64,000 nucleotides of DNA from an uncultured Pelagibacteraceae bacterium (GTDB lineage: Bacteria > Pseudomonadota > Alphaproteobacteria > Pelagibacterales > Pelagibacteraceae), in the NCBI GenBank assembly GCA_902588585.1, contig CACIPQ010000001.1, positions 142,501 to 206,500 of the forward strand, given 5' to 3'. Positions 28,349 to 36,852 of the stretch are shown here, one piece after another. The position numbers and the translations under genes are program-made. The notes beneath the pieces are model-generated. The model searched no databases. It was not told the origin of the DNA and saw only the letters and a program-made list of their open reading frames with translations. Numbering within the stretch: position 1 is the stretch's first letter; the number at the start of each line of letters is the position of its first letter.

Positions 28349-29265
28349 AAACAGGAATTATAACTACAGACACTTATTTAAATCATGAAACAGGACAAGG
28401 TCATCCTGAGAGAGCTGACCGAGTTTCTGTTGTAATTCAAAATCTTAAAAAAAATAAAAAGCTAGCTTGGAAAAAACCAGGTAAATTTGACTCTAAATAT
28501 TTAAAAATAACTCATAATTCAAATTATATAAATGAAGTAGAAAAATCTTTTCCTAAAAAAGGTTTGTTTTTTTTAGATGGAGACACCATTGTATCTCCTG
28601 GAAGCAAAAAAGCTGCCTCAGATGCGGTTGGATCAATTATTGCAGCTATCGATAGTGTACAAAATAAAGAATTTAAAAATGCTTTTTGTGCTGTACGCCC
28701 GCCTGGACACCATGCAGAAAAAGATAAAGCAATGGGGTTTTGTATTTATAACAACGTTGCTGTAGGTGCCTATTATCTTATTGAAAAATACAAACTAAAT
28801 AGAATTGCAATCATTGATTTTGATGTTCATCATGGAAATGGAACTCAGGATATTTTTTATGAAAATGAAAAGGTTTTATACATATCAACCCATCAATATC
28901 CTTTCTATCCTGGGAGTGGTTCAAATAATGAAAAAGGTAAACACAATAATGTTTTAAATATACCTTTGCCAGCTGGAACAAATTCTGAAGAATATCTAAA
29001 CGCTTATGAGCATGTTTTAAAAAAACTCAAAGAATTTAAACCAGAGTTTGTATTATTTTCTGCAGGATTTGATGCTCACGAAGATGACCCTCTCGCACAA
29101 TTTAAATTAAAATCCAAAGATTTTTACGAAATTACAAAAAGGACTTTGGAAGTTGCAAATAAAAGCAGTAACAATAAAGTGGTTTCAATTTTAGAGGGTG
29201 GTTACGATTTGAATGCATTAAAAGAAAGTACAGAAATGCATTTAAATGCTTTGATAGAAAATTAA
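28345..29265 (+). CDS. Histone deacetylase-family (acetylpolyamine amidohydrolase-like) enzyme
   Basis: A zinc hydrolase of the arginase/deacetylase fold, 306 residues. The catalytic motifs are RPPGHHAEKDKAMGFC (tandem His), IDFDVHHGNGTQ (zinc Asp and His), SAGFDAHEDDP (zinc Asp) and EGGYDL. Bacterial members deacetylate polyamines, acetoin-related or other acetylated small molecules; the substrate cannot be read here. The start is GTG (28345) overlapping dapE, so it is translated as the last gene of the rpmH-to-dapE operon, which hints at an acetyl or acyl compound of amino-acid metabolism. Confidence 0.88.
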   Translation: MKTGIITTDTYLNHETGQGHPERADRVSVVIQNLKKNKKLAWKKPGKFDSKYLKITHNSNYINEVEKSFPKKGLFFLDGDTIVSPGSKKAASDAVGSIIAAIDSVQNKEFKNAFCAVRPPGHHAEKDKAMGFCIYNNVAVGAYYLIEKYKLNRIAIIDFDVHHGNGTQDIFYENEKVLYISTHQYPFYPGSGSNNEKGKHNNVLNIPLPAGTNSEEYLNAYEHVLKKLKEFKPEFVLFSAGFDAHEDDPLAQFKLKSKDFYEITKRTLEVANKSSNNKVVSILEGGYDLNALKESTEMHLNALIEN

Positions 29266-30006
29266 TTAGTATTTTACTTTATCTAAATAAAGTCCATGTG
29301 CTGGAGCAGGAGGGGCACACATTGTTCTCTTTTTTGATAAAAATGCGCTTTTAAAATCATCTAAGTTCCACTTCCCTTCCCCTAAATATTTTAAAGAACC
29401 TACCATTGATCTAACTTGTTGTTGTAAAAAAGATTTAGATTGAAAGATGAAAATAATTTTGTTTTTATTTTTTTTTACCATAGCTTTCTTTATAGTTTTT
29501 ATTGGAGACTTCGCTTGACAAGATGAAGCTCTGAATGTTGAAAAATTATGGGTACCCTTTAGAATTTCAGCGCCTTTTCTCATAACTTTTACATCAAGTT
29601 TCTTTTTAATATGCCAGGCTTTATTTTTTTCTAAAACTAAAGATGAACGCCTATTAATAATAAAATATTTATAAATTCTTTCATTTGCACTGTGTCTTGC
29701 GTGAAATTTGTTTGGTCTTTTTTTTATACTAAGGACAGATACAGGGTATTTGCTTAAAAAAAAATTAATAGAATTTATGAAGATATTTTTATCAAGTATC
29801 TTTTGTTTTGTTTTAAAATGAGCTGACTGTTCGCTTGCATGAACACCAGCGTCTGTACGACCTGATCCTATGACTCTAATTTTATCTTTTAAAAACTTAG
29901 ATAAAACTTTTTCTAAAACCTCCTGAACTGAAAGACCATTTTTTTGAATTTGCCATCCAACAAAATTCGTTCCTAAGTATTCAACATTAATTTGATATGT
30001 AAACAT
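29266..30006 (-). CDS. truA: tRNA pseudouridine(38-40) synthase
   Basis: Makes pseudouridine in the anticodon stem of many tRNAs. The catalytic aspartate lies in GSGRTDAGVHA (about 47-57). Further signatures are YLGTNFVGWQ, HNFSTFRASSCQAKSPIKTI and FLQQQVRSMVGSL. The length of 246 is normal. The start overlaps the fmt stop by one base. It is convergent with the HDAC-like gene, with no space between. Confidence 0.97.
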   Translation of the reverse strand: MFTYQINVEYLGTNFVGWQIQKNGLSVQEVLEKVLSKFLKDKIRVIGSGRTDAGVHASEQSAHFKTKQKILDKNIFINSINFFLSKYPVSVLSIKKRPNKFHARHSANERIYKYFIINRRSSLVLEKNKAWHIKKKLDVKVMRKGAEILKGTHNFSTFRASSCQAKSPIKTIKKAMVKKNKNKIIFIFQSKSFLQQQVRSMVGSLKYLGEGKWNLDDFKSAFLSKKRTMCAPPAPAHGLYLDKVKY

Positions 30007-30926
30007 TAGACTATGTTTTCGCCATGTTTTATCTTGTTACCAAGTAAAAATTGATCAATTTCCTGTCTACTTTTTCCTTCTTTTTGGATCTCAAGAATTT
30101 TTATTGATCCTTCGTTGCAGGCAATTGTTAGTTTATCATCTAGTGTTTTTCCTGGCTTTCCTTTTCCATTTGCTATTTCGGCTTTCCAAACTTTAAACCT
30201 TTCTTTTTTGTATTCAAACCAAGCTCCAGGGTTGGGATTAAGGCCATTAATTTTTGCTAATATTTTTTTTGCGTCGATGTTCCAATGAATCTTGCCTTCT
30301 GCTTTGCTAATTTTTTTTGCATAGGTTGCTACGCTATGATCTTGTTCTTCAAATTTTGCAGTTCCATCTGCTATTTTATTTATAGAATCTAAAAGAGTCT
30401 TTGCTCCTAGCTGGGACAAAACCTTGGCCAATATTTTTGCATCTGTATTTTGATTAATTGAAATCTTAGCTTGAAGCATCACGGGGCCAGTGTCTAAATC
30501 TTCTGTAATTTTCATTATGCTTACACCAGTCTCATTATCCAAATTCATAATCGATCTTTGAATTGGAGCGGCCCCTCTCCATTTCGGCAATAGTGATGCA
30601 TGAACATTAATAAATCCTTGTTTAGCTAGATTTAAAAATTTTTTTGGTATAATTTTTCCATAAGCTATTACAATCACAATGTCTGGGTTTAAATTTTTAA
30701 TAAAGTTATATTCTTCATCTGAATCCAGCTTAAGTGGAGTTCTAACATTAAGAGAATTTTTTTTAGAAAAAGATTCAACGTCTGAAGGTTTTATTTTCTG
30801 ACCTCGGTTAGCTTTGCTTGGTGGTTGTGAATAAACTGCTAAAATTTTATGGTTTGATTTTAATAGTAGTTCTAAAGTTGGAACTGCGAACTCAGGAGTT
30901 CCCATAAAAACAATTTTTTGTGACAT
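30006..30926 (-). CDS. fmt: Methionyl-tRNA formyltransferase
   Basis: Formylates initiator Met-tRNA using 10-formyl-THF. The catalytic core is VNVHASLLPKWRGAAPIQRSI, with Asn and His, and D in ITEDLDTGPVML. The C-terminal OB-like domain begins around HWNIDAKKILAKINGLNPNPGAW. The 306 residues are typical. It lies between def and truA, completing the N-terminal formylation/deformylation pair. Confidence 0.98.
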   Translation of the reverse strand: MSQKIVFMGTPEFAVPTLELLLKSNHKILAVYSQPPSKANRGQKIKPSDVESFSKKNSLNVRTPLKLDSDEEYNFIKNLNPDIVIVIAYGKIIPKKFLNLAKQGFINVHASLLPKWRGAAPIQRSIMNLDNETGVSIMKITEDLDTGPVMLQAKISINQNTDAKILAKVLSQLGAKTLLDSINKIADGTAKFEEQDHSVATYAKKISKAEGKIHWNIDAKKILAKINGLNPNPGAWFEYKKERFKVWKAEIANGKGKPGKTLDDKLTIACNEGSIKILEIQKEGKSRQEIDQFLLGNKIKHGENIV

Positions 30927-30939
30927 TAAATTTCTGAAG

Positions 30940-31464
30940 TTAAACTACTATTCTTTCTAATTCTTTTTTTTGTTTTGAAAGTTTTTTTGTTATCATAGAT
31001 CTTTTAAGTTTTGAAAGATAATCAATGAACAGTATTCCTTCTAGGTGATCTATTTCGTGTTGAATACAGGTTGCTAACAAGCCTTCTGCTTTAAGCTCTT
31101 TGAAATCACCATTGTAATTCAAATATTTAATATGACATTTATCTGGTCTATCAATTTCAGCAAATTGTCCTGGAACAGATAAGCAACCTTCTTCATAGGT
31201 TGCCTGATCTTCTGATGTGAATACTTTTTCTGGATTAACAAAATACATTGGTTCTTTTTTTTCTGGATCCTTTGAAATATCTAGAACTATAATTCTTTTT
31301 GGTATTCCTATTTGTATAGCGGCAAGACCAATTCCTGGGGCTTGATACATAGTCTCCAACATATCATCCATTATTTTTCTTATTGAATCGTCAACCTTTT
31401 CTACTGGTTTTGATTTCTGTCTTAAAAATGGATCTGGTTCCGTTAATATTTTTCTTATAGTCAT
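30940..31464 (-). CDS. def: Peptide deformylase
   Basis: Removes the N-formyl group from nascent proteins. All three catalytic motifs are present: GIGLAAIQIG, EGCLSVPG (metal cysteine) and QHEIDHLEG (metal histidines and catalytic Glu). It is of type I length (174 residues). It is followed by fmt after 13 bp and preceded by an exported protein of unknown function on the same strand. Confidence 0.98.
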   Translation of the reverse strand: MTIRKILTEPDPFLRQKSKPVEKVDDSIRKIMDDMLETMYQAPGIGLAAIQIGIPKRIIVLDISKDPEKKEPMYFVNPEKVFTSEDQATYEEGCLSVPGQFAEIDRPDKCHIKYLNYNGDFKELKAEGLLATCIQHEIDHLEGILFIDYLSKLKRSMITKKLSKQKKELERIVV

Positions 31465-31482
31465 ACGGTATTTATATATGAA

Positions 31483-33243
31483 TTAAACTCTTAAAGGTAG
31501 GGTCAGATTTAAAATTTGATTTCTTACTTTTTTTATTTTTCCTTTGTTTAGTAAGTTATTAATAAAATATAAAGTTTCAGGATCTAGATTTTTTATCTCA
31601 TCACTGCCGATTATTTCAACAAGTTTAAGCATAAATAAACCTATTTCTCCATTTTCTACTAGCATACTCATAGTCGAAGGAACCGTTAAATTTTTTGAAA
31701 GGCTCTGAACGCTCAGATCTTTTGGGATTTCTATCCCGTCAGATGCTAGGGTTTCTAAAAGAATTATATCTTTAATTGAAAAAAAGTATTTCTTGTTTCT
31801 CTTAATTTTTTTATAAGAACTTAAAAAATCTTTATTTACTTTTTCTCTGTTTGGATCCTCTTCAGTAAAAATTTTTATAGCTTTTGACCTATGCAAGATT
31901 TTGTCATCGTATTTAATTTTTCCTATTTCATTGTTTTTTTCTAATATTATATTTTTTTCAACAATCTTTTTGTATTCTTTAGGTATATCGTCAGAATCCA
32001 TGCCCTTTAAAGTGTTGCTTAAATTTTCTTTAAAAATATTAACCAATTTTTCTTTCTCAAATAAATCCTTTAGTAAAAAAAGTAACTTCAGCTTGTTTTC
32101 TGTGTTATCAGATAATAACATTTTTTGATAAATTAAAGCTCTCGCCTCATATCCTTCTAGACTTTGATGTGCTGTGGAAGCATTAATTAACTGTGTAATT
32201 TTAAAAGGAATGGACATATAGATTTCAAAAATTTTTTCTTTTTCAAAGTTTCCTTCGTTTGCTGCTGCTTCATATTTTTTTATTGTTTCAGAGTCTTCCA
32301 GCTCATCAATAACAATTAAATTTGAAGCAACTAAATATTTCCATATATTTTTATCTGTTTTTTTATTTGGCTCATAATTAAAACCTTCTATAGTGACAGA
32401 TGATAAATAAAAATTTAATAAGTTTTTATCAGAGATTGTATTGTTAGGTTTGTCTTTCATTCCTAATAAAAATAAAATTTTATCATCAAAAAACTTATCG
32501 GAACGTCCTTCTTCTCTCAACAAATCAAAATTAAGTTGTGCTTCCTCTTTTTTTTCATTTAGAATCAAGCAATAAATTCTAAATTTTTCCAAATACTTAT
32601 CTTTAATTTCTTTATTGATAAAATCTGCTTTTTTACATCCTTCTAAAATGTCTCCTGATGAAATATAAAAATCTACTAAAAATTTAATTAATTTTGATTT
32701 CCCATCAAATTCTAGATTATTATTTAAAAAATTTTCAATAACTTCTATTTTGTTATTTTTTATTAACCAATTTATTTTTAATTTCAGAAATTCGCCCTCT
32801 GATAAATTATTTTTTGGAGCGTAGGAATATGTCAAAATAGTATTTAAAAATATTTCTTCAGAAAATTTTGAAAGTTCAATTTTTTCGATTCTTTTTATAG
32901 CGTCTCTTATAAACTCACCGTTGGTTTCCGACCACATCTCTAGACTTAAATCATTTTTTCCAGGATCATATAACCCTACCAACTTGACAGGCGGATCCTC
33001 GTTTTGATTATCTAAAATTTGGATTTGCTCTTTTTTACTTTTATTTATTTTTGAAATATCGATTTTTGATTCTTCTTTAAGATTTTCTTCTTTTTTATTT
33101 TTTTCAGATGATTTTGTATTGTTCTTCTCGCTCCATATATCAACCGGCTTTTCTTCTCCAAATGATAAGGAGCAAAAAAACATTGCTATAAAAAGAAAAA
33201 TTAAAAAATTATTATTTAAGTTTGATAATTTGATTGGTGACAT
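31483..33243 (-). CDS. Large exported protein of unknown function
   Basis: A 586-residue protein not recognised as a known family. A cleavable signal peptide is likely (hydrophobic stretch about 12-28, then SFGEE). There is no lipobox cysteine, so a soluble periplasmic or envelope protein is expected. A Lys/Glu/Ser-rich low-complexity stretch (about 35-75) precedes a long, probably all-helical region with repeated short hydrophobic-charged pairs, possibly alpha-solenoid or TPR-like. It contains few cysteines. The start overlaps the 3' end of a 60-residue membrane protein gene by 32 bp, and def follows after 18 bp. Confidence 0.8.
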   Translation of the reverse strand: MSPIKLSNLNNNFLIFLFIAMFFCSLSFGEEKPVDIWSEKNNTKSSEKNKKEENLKEESKIDISKINKSKKEQIQILDNQNEDPPVKLVGLYDPGKNDLSLEMWSETNGEFIRDAIKRIEKIELSKFSEEIFLNTILTYSYAPKNNLSEGEFLKLKINWLIKNNKIEVIENFLNNNLEFDGKSKLIKFLVDFYISSGDILEGCKKADFINKEIKDKYLEKFRIYCLILNEKKEEAQLNFDLLREEGRSDKFFDDKILFLLGMKDKPNNTISDKNLLNFYLSSVTIEGFNYEPNKKTDKNIWKYLVASNLIVIDELEDSETIKKYEAAANEGNFEKEKIFEIYMSIPFKITQLINASTAHQSLEGYEARALIYQKMLLSDNTENKLKLLFLLKDLFEKEKLVNIFKENLSNTLKGMDSDDIPKEYKKIVEKNIILEKNNEIGKIKYDDKILHRSKAIKIFTEEDPNREKVNKDFLSSYKKIKRNKKYFFSIKDIILLETLASDGIEIPKDLSVQSLSKNLTVPSTMSMLVENGEIGLFMLKLVEIIGSDEIKNLDPETLYFINNLLNKGKIKKVRNQILNLTLPLRV

Positions 33244-33394
33244 CTTCTTTTACTTCATTTTGTGGAAACGGGAAATCTATCCTATCTAATAAATAAAAAG
33301 CCAAACCAATAAAAACAATAATGAAAAAGCCTTTCAACAATACATTAGGAAAAGATGAGTCGTTTTTTGATTTTAATTTTAATCTCGGTTGCAT
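33212..33394 (-). CDS. Small single-pass membrane protein
   Basis: A 60-residue protein from the ATG at 33394 (MQPRLKLKSKNDSSFPN). One hydrophobic helix (about 20-37: LLKGFFIIVFIGLAFYLL) is preceded by a basic segment and followed by an acidic tail, predicting a cytoplasmic N-terminus. An in-frame upstream ATG would add 18 residues overlapping the promoter region shared with aroK, so I prefer the shorter form. It overlaps by 32 bp with the large exported protein, suggesting that the two act together at the envelope. The family is unknown. Confidence 0.65.
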   Translation of the reverse strand: MQPRLKLKSKNDSSFPNVLLKGFFIIVFIGLAFYLLDRIDFPFPQNEVKEDVTNQIIKLK

Positions 33395-33468
33395 AGTTGA
33401 TAAAATATATTTAAACTCAACAATTAAGACAAATTTGTGATAAATCAAATTAAAAATTTAGGTATAAA

Positions 33469-33978
33469 TTGAAAAAAAGCCTTATATTAACTGGAATGAT
33501 GGGTGCTGGAAAATCTACTATTGGCAAGGATTTGTCAGGTAAACTAAACATACAATTCAAAGATATAGATAAAATTATTGAAAAAAAACTTTCACTTTCA
33601 ATTGGGGACATATTTAAAAAAAAAGGAGAAGAGTTTTTCCGCAAAATAGAAGAAGAAGAAACGCTGAATCTCATAAAAGAAAGGAATGTCGTAGTAGCCC
33701 TAGGGGGCGGTGCCTTTATGAATAAAAAAATCAGAGAAGCCATAAAGAAACTATGTGTTTCTTTTTGGTTGGACTTAGAGCCTAAATATTTGTTTCCAAG
33801 AATTAAGATGAACAAAAGAAGGCCTTTATTGAATAGTAAAAACTTAGAACAAGATGTGAAAAATCTTTATGAAAAAAGAAAAAAAACTTATTCGTTAGCA
33901 GATTATAAAATTGATTGTAATTTAAAAACCAAAGAAGAAATAACTAAAGAAGTAGTAAAAATTTATGAAAATATCTAA
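33469..33978 (+). CDS. aroK: Shikimate kinase
   Basis: Phosphorylates shikimate in aromatic amino-acid synthesis. The P-loop GMMGAGKSTIG is at about 7-17, the shikimate-binding DIDKIIE is near 32-38, and VALGGGAFMN and the lid arginine in KRRPLL follow. At 169 residues it is complete. The start is a TTG at 33469; there is no ATG close enough that would keep the P-loop in place. It overlaps aroB by 14 bp. Confidence 0.95.
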   Translation: MKKSLILTGMMGAGKSTIGKDLSGKLNIQFKDIDKIIEKKLSLSIGDIFKKKGEEFFRKIEEEETLNLIKERNVVVALGGGAFMNKKIREAIKKLCVSFWLDLEPKYLFPRIKMNKRRPLLNSKNLEQDVKNLYEKRKKTYSLADYKIDCNLKTKEEITKEVVKIYENI

Positions 33979-35074
33979 GATTCAAGTAAAAAATAAGAAT
34001 ACAAATTATCCAATTTTTATTGGCAATGAAGCAATAAGTTTGCTCGGGAAACAAATTAAAAAATTATGTCCCAAAACAAAAAAAGTAGGTTTAATTTTGG
34101 ATAAAAAAATACCTTCCAAATACAAAAGTAAAATTAAAAAGCAAATAAAAAATTATGAGATCTATGTTTACGAATATCTTCCTAGTGAAAAACTAAAATC
34201 TTTCACTAAAGCCAATAATTTGATTGAAGATTTACTAAAAAAAAATTTTAATAGAAGCGATGTAATTATTGCAGCTGGTGGTGGAATAATCGGAGATTTT
34301 GCAGGATTCGTGTCGAGCATTTTAAAAAGAGGAGTAAATTTTATAAACTTACCTTCTACGCTGCTTGCTCAAGTGGATTCTTCTATTGGAGGCAAAACTG
34401 GAGTTAACTCGGAAAAAGGAAAAAATCTTATTGGTTCATTTTATCAACCAACGGCAGTTATTAGTGATGTTGGGCTATTAAAAAGTTTATCAAAAAGAAA
34501 TTTAGTTTGTGGATTTGCTGAAATTTTAAAACACTCTCTTATTCACGATAGGAGCTTTTTTAAATCACTTAATAAAAATTCAAAAAACATATTAGAAAAA
34601 ATGAATTTTGAAACAATCAAAAATGTTATTACAAAAAGTTGTAAAATTAAAATTTATTTTGTTAATAAAGATGAAAAGGAAAAAAGCAAAAGAATGATTT
34701 TAAATTTTGGTCATACCTTTGCTCACGGCATTGAAGCTGCAAATAATTATTCAAGAAGAATTAACCACGGTGAGGCTGTACTGATAGGAATGATTCTGGC
34801 AACAAGATTATCTTTTAGAAAAAAAATATGTTCTTATACTACTTTAAACACAATTGAAAATTTATATAAAACTAACAATTTGCCTAAAAATTTAAAAGAT
34901 TTTTTTTCAAAAAAAGATTTAAAAAAAATAGTAAACTTTATGGCAATTGATAAAAAAAATTATGATAATAAAATAAATTTAATTCTTCTAAAGAGAATAG
35001 GCAAAACCACAGTTCCTGGAAGCTTTAAAATAAGCCTAAAGGAAATGAAAAATGTTTTGGAAAAAATCAGTTAA
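33965..35074 (+). CDS. aroB: 3-dehydroquinate synthase
   Basis: Cyclises DAHP to 3-dehydroquinate, an NAD- and metal-dependent shikimate-pathway enzyme. The motifs IAAGGGIIGDFAGFVSS, DSSIGGKTGVN, LNFGHTFAHGIE and RINHGEAV contain the metal ligands. The length of 369 is normal. The start lies inside the aroK 3' end (14-bp overlap), the usual aroK-aroB pair. It is convergent with bolA, overlapping 8 bp. Confidence 0.97.
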   Translation: MKISKIQVKNKNTNYPIFIGNEAISLLGKQIKKLCPKTKKVGLILDKKIPSKYKSKIKKQIKNYEIYVYEYLPSEKLKSFTKANNLIEDLLKKNFNRSDVIIAAGGGIIGDFAGFVSSILKRGVNFINLPSTLLAQVDSSIGGKTGVNSEKGKNLIGSFYQPTAVISDVGLLKSLSKRNLVCGFAEILKHSLIHDRSFFKSLNKNSKNILEKMNFETIKNVITKSCKIKIYFVNKDEKEKSKRMILNFGHTFAHGIEAANNYSRRINHGEAVLIGMILATRLSFRKKICSYTTLNTIENLYKTNNLPKNLKDFFSKKDLKKIVNFMAIDKKNYDNKINLILLKRIGKTTVPGSFKISLKEMKNVLEKIS

Positions 35075-35321
35075 TTTTTATTTGTAAAGAATGAATTTTT
35101 GTTTCCATCTCATGTTTTAAAATATCTGTTATCTTTCTATGAGACTCAATTGTGTCCAGCGATTTCAATAAATCTGATTCTATTATTATTTTTAAGTGAA
35201 CTTTTTTTTTGTGAAAAGAATTATGGTGCTTGTGTTTATGGGTGTTGTCAATTATTTCTATCTTCTTAACCTGAATATTGTTTATAATTTTTTCTTTTAT
35301 CGTTTCTATAAAACTTTTCAT
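35067..35321 (-). CDS. bolA: BolA family protein
   Basis: A KH-like small protein of 84 residues; the family works with monothiol glutaredoxins in Fe-S cluster and iron handling. The conserved IEIIDNTHKHKHHNS and HLKIIIES regions with the C-terminal HRKITDIL-x2-EMETKIHSLQI are visible. Some paralogues act as transcription factors, so the exact subgroup is not fixed. It is placed next to the J-domain and cobST genes as in many alphaproteobacteria. Confidence 0.92.
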   Translation of the reverse strand: MKSFIETIKEKIINNIQVKKIEIIDNTHKHKHHNSFHKKKVHLKIIIESDLLKSLDTIESHRKITDILKHEMETKIHSLQIKIN

Positions 35322-35356
35322 TAAATGACTATTGTACTATATAATAAAATATTATC

Positions 35357-35869
35357 ATGAAAAATATTTGTGAATGGAGCAAATGTAATAAAATTGGGGT
35401 TCATAGAGCTCCAGTTGAAAAAGACAATAGTAAAAAATTTAGATTGTTATGTCTAGAACATATAAAGATCTTCAATAAAAGTTGGAACTATTTTGCAGAT
35501 ATGAATGAAAATGAAGTTGAAAATTTTATTAAATCTGATTTGACTTGGCACAAACCAACTAAAAGTTTTGGGTCATCTGAAAATTTTTTCAGAATTCTAT
35601 GGGTGAATGCTTTGAGCGATAAACCTGGCGCATTTAAGAACTCAACGTTTGATGATTTTAAAAAATCAAAATTTTCAGATAGGGATAAAGATGCCCTTAA
35701 AATTCTTGGTTTAAAAAACAATACAAATTGGTCTGATATTCAAAAAAGATTTAAAATGCTTGTAAAGAAATACCATCCTGATAAAAATCACGGAAGTAAA
35801 AAATATGAGGACATTCTAAAAAAGATCACTTTGGCATATAGCCAATTGAGATTGAGTATGAGTAAATAA
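35357..35869 (+). CDS. J-domain protein
   Basis: A 170-residue protein with a C-terminal J domain (about 112-168) bearing the essential HPD motif in KYHPDKNHG, which stimulates DnaK ATPase. The N-terminal part has a [16 protein letters not shown] segment with two cysteines and a later cysteine-histidine pair (LLCLEH), possibly a zinc site. It lacks the Gly/Phe and zinc-finger domains of true DnaJ. This stand-alone type is conserved just upstream of cobS in alphaproteobacteria. cobS follows after 7 bp. Confidence 0.9.
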   Translation: MKNICEWSKCNKIGVHRAPVEKDNSKKFRLLCLEHIKIFNKSWNYFADMNENEVENFIKSDLTWHKPTKSFGSSENFFRILWVNALSDKPGAFKNSTFDDFKKSKFSDRDKDALKILGLKNNTNWSDIQKRFKMLVKKYHPDKNHGSKKYEDILKKITLAYSQLRLSMSK

Positions 35870-35876
35870 GAAAATT

Positions 35877-36851
35877 ATGAATTTAGAAAATCAAAAACCC
35901 GATATAAAAATTTCTGTTAGACAGACTTTTGGTATAGACACAGATATGGAGATTGATGGTTTTTCAAAAAAAAATACTTATGTTCCCGACATAGACCAAG
36001 ATTATAAATTTGATCGAGACACAACTTTAGCTATTCTTTCAGGTTTTGCATTTAATAAGAGAGTTTTAATTCAAGGCTACCACGGAACAGGAAAATCTAC
36101 ACACATAGAACAAATAGCATCAAGGCTTAATTGGCCTTGTGTAAGAGTAAACCTAGATAGTCATATAAGTAGAATAGATTTAATCGGGAAAGATGCAATA
36201 ATTGTTAAAGACGGAAAACAAGTTACAGAATTTAAAGAAGGAATATTGCCTTGGTCTGTTCAAAATCCAGTAGCATTAGTATTTGATGAGTATGATGCCG
36301 GAAGACCCGATGTAATGTTTGTTATACAGAGAATTTTAGAGAGTGACGGCAAGTTTACACTTCTTGATAAAAATAAAGTAATAAAACAAAATAAATTTTT
36401 TAGAATGTTTGCAACAACTAACACGGTTGGTCTTGGAGATACAACGGGGCTTTACCATGGAACTCAACAAATTAATCAAGGTCAAATGGATAGATGGAAT
36501 ATAGTTACAACATTAAATTATCTTAAGGCTGAAAAAGAGTTAGAAATTGTTTTAGCAAAAAATAAAGGACTAAATAATGCAGAAGGAAAAGAAAATATTG
36601 TGAACATGATTAAGGTTGCTGACCTGACAAGAAATGGATTCATTAACGGAGATATATCAACCGTTATGAGTCCGAGGACTGTTATACATTGGGCTGAAAA
36701 TTCACAGATTTTCAAAGATGTAGGTTATGCTTTTAGAGTAACTTTTTTAAATAAATGTGATGAACTAGAGAGAAAAATTATCGCCGAATATTACCAGAGA
36801 TGTTTTGGGGAAGATCTTCCAGAATCTTCTGTAAATGTAAATATTGGTTAA
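35877..36851 (+). CDS. cobS: CobS-like AAA+ ATPase (cobaltochelatase subunit family)
   Basis: A MoxR-type AAA+ ATPase, 324 residues. Walker A is in [14 protein letters not shown] (about 64-77), Walker B is in [14 protein letters not shown], and sensor 1 is [11 protein letters not shown]. CobS and CobT form the chaperone-like motor of aerobic CobN cobaltochelatase in vitamin B12 synthesis. No cobN or other cobalamin gene occurs in this window and relatives of this lineage are usually B12 auxotrophs, so the pair may serve another client. cobT follows after 1 bp. Confidence 0.92.
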   Translation: MNLENQKPDIKISVRQTFGIDTDMEIDGFSKKNTYVPDIDQDYKFDRDTTLAILSGFAFNKRVLIQGYHGTGKSTHIEQIASRLNWPCVRVNLDSHISRIDLIGKDAIIVKDGKQVTEFKEGILPWSVQNPVALVFDEYDAGRPDVMFVIQRILESDGKFTLLDKNKVIKQNKFFRMFATTNTVGLGDTTGLYHGTQQINQGQMDRWNIVTTLNYLKAEKELEIVLAKNKGLNNAEGKENIVNMIKVADLTRNGFINGDISTVMSPRTVIHWAENSQIFKDVGYAFRVTFLNKCDELERKIIAEYYQRCFGEDLPESSVNVNIG

Positions 36852-36852
36852 A

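Noticed and set aside
33450..33815. 121-codon minus-strand frame opposite aroK
   Set aside because: It is a shadow of aroK, whose P-loop and shikimate motifs are intact on the plus strand.
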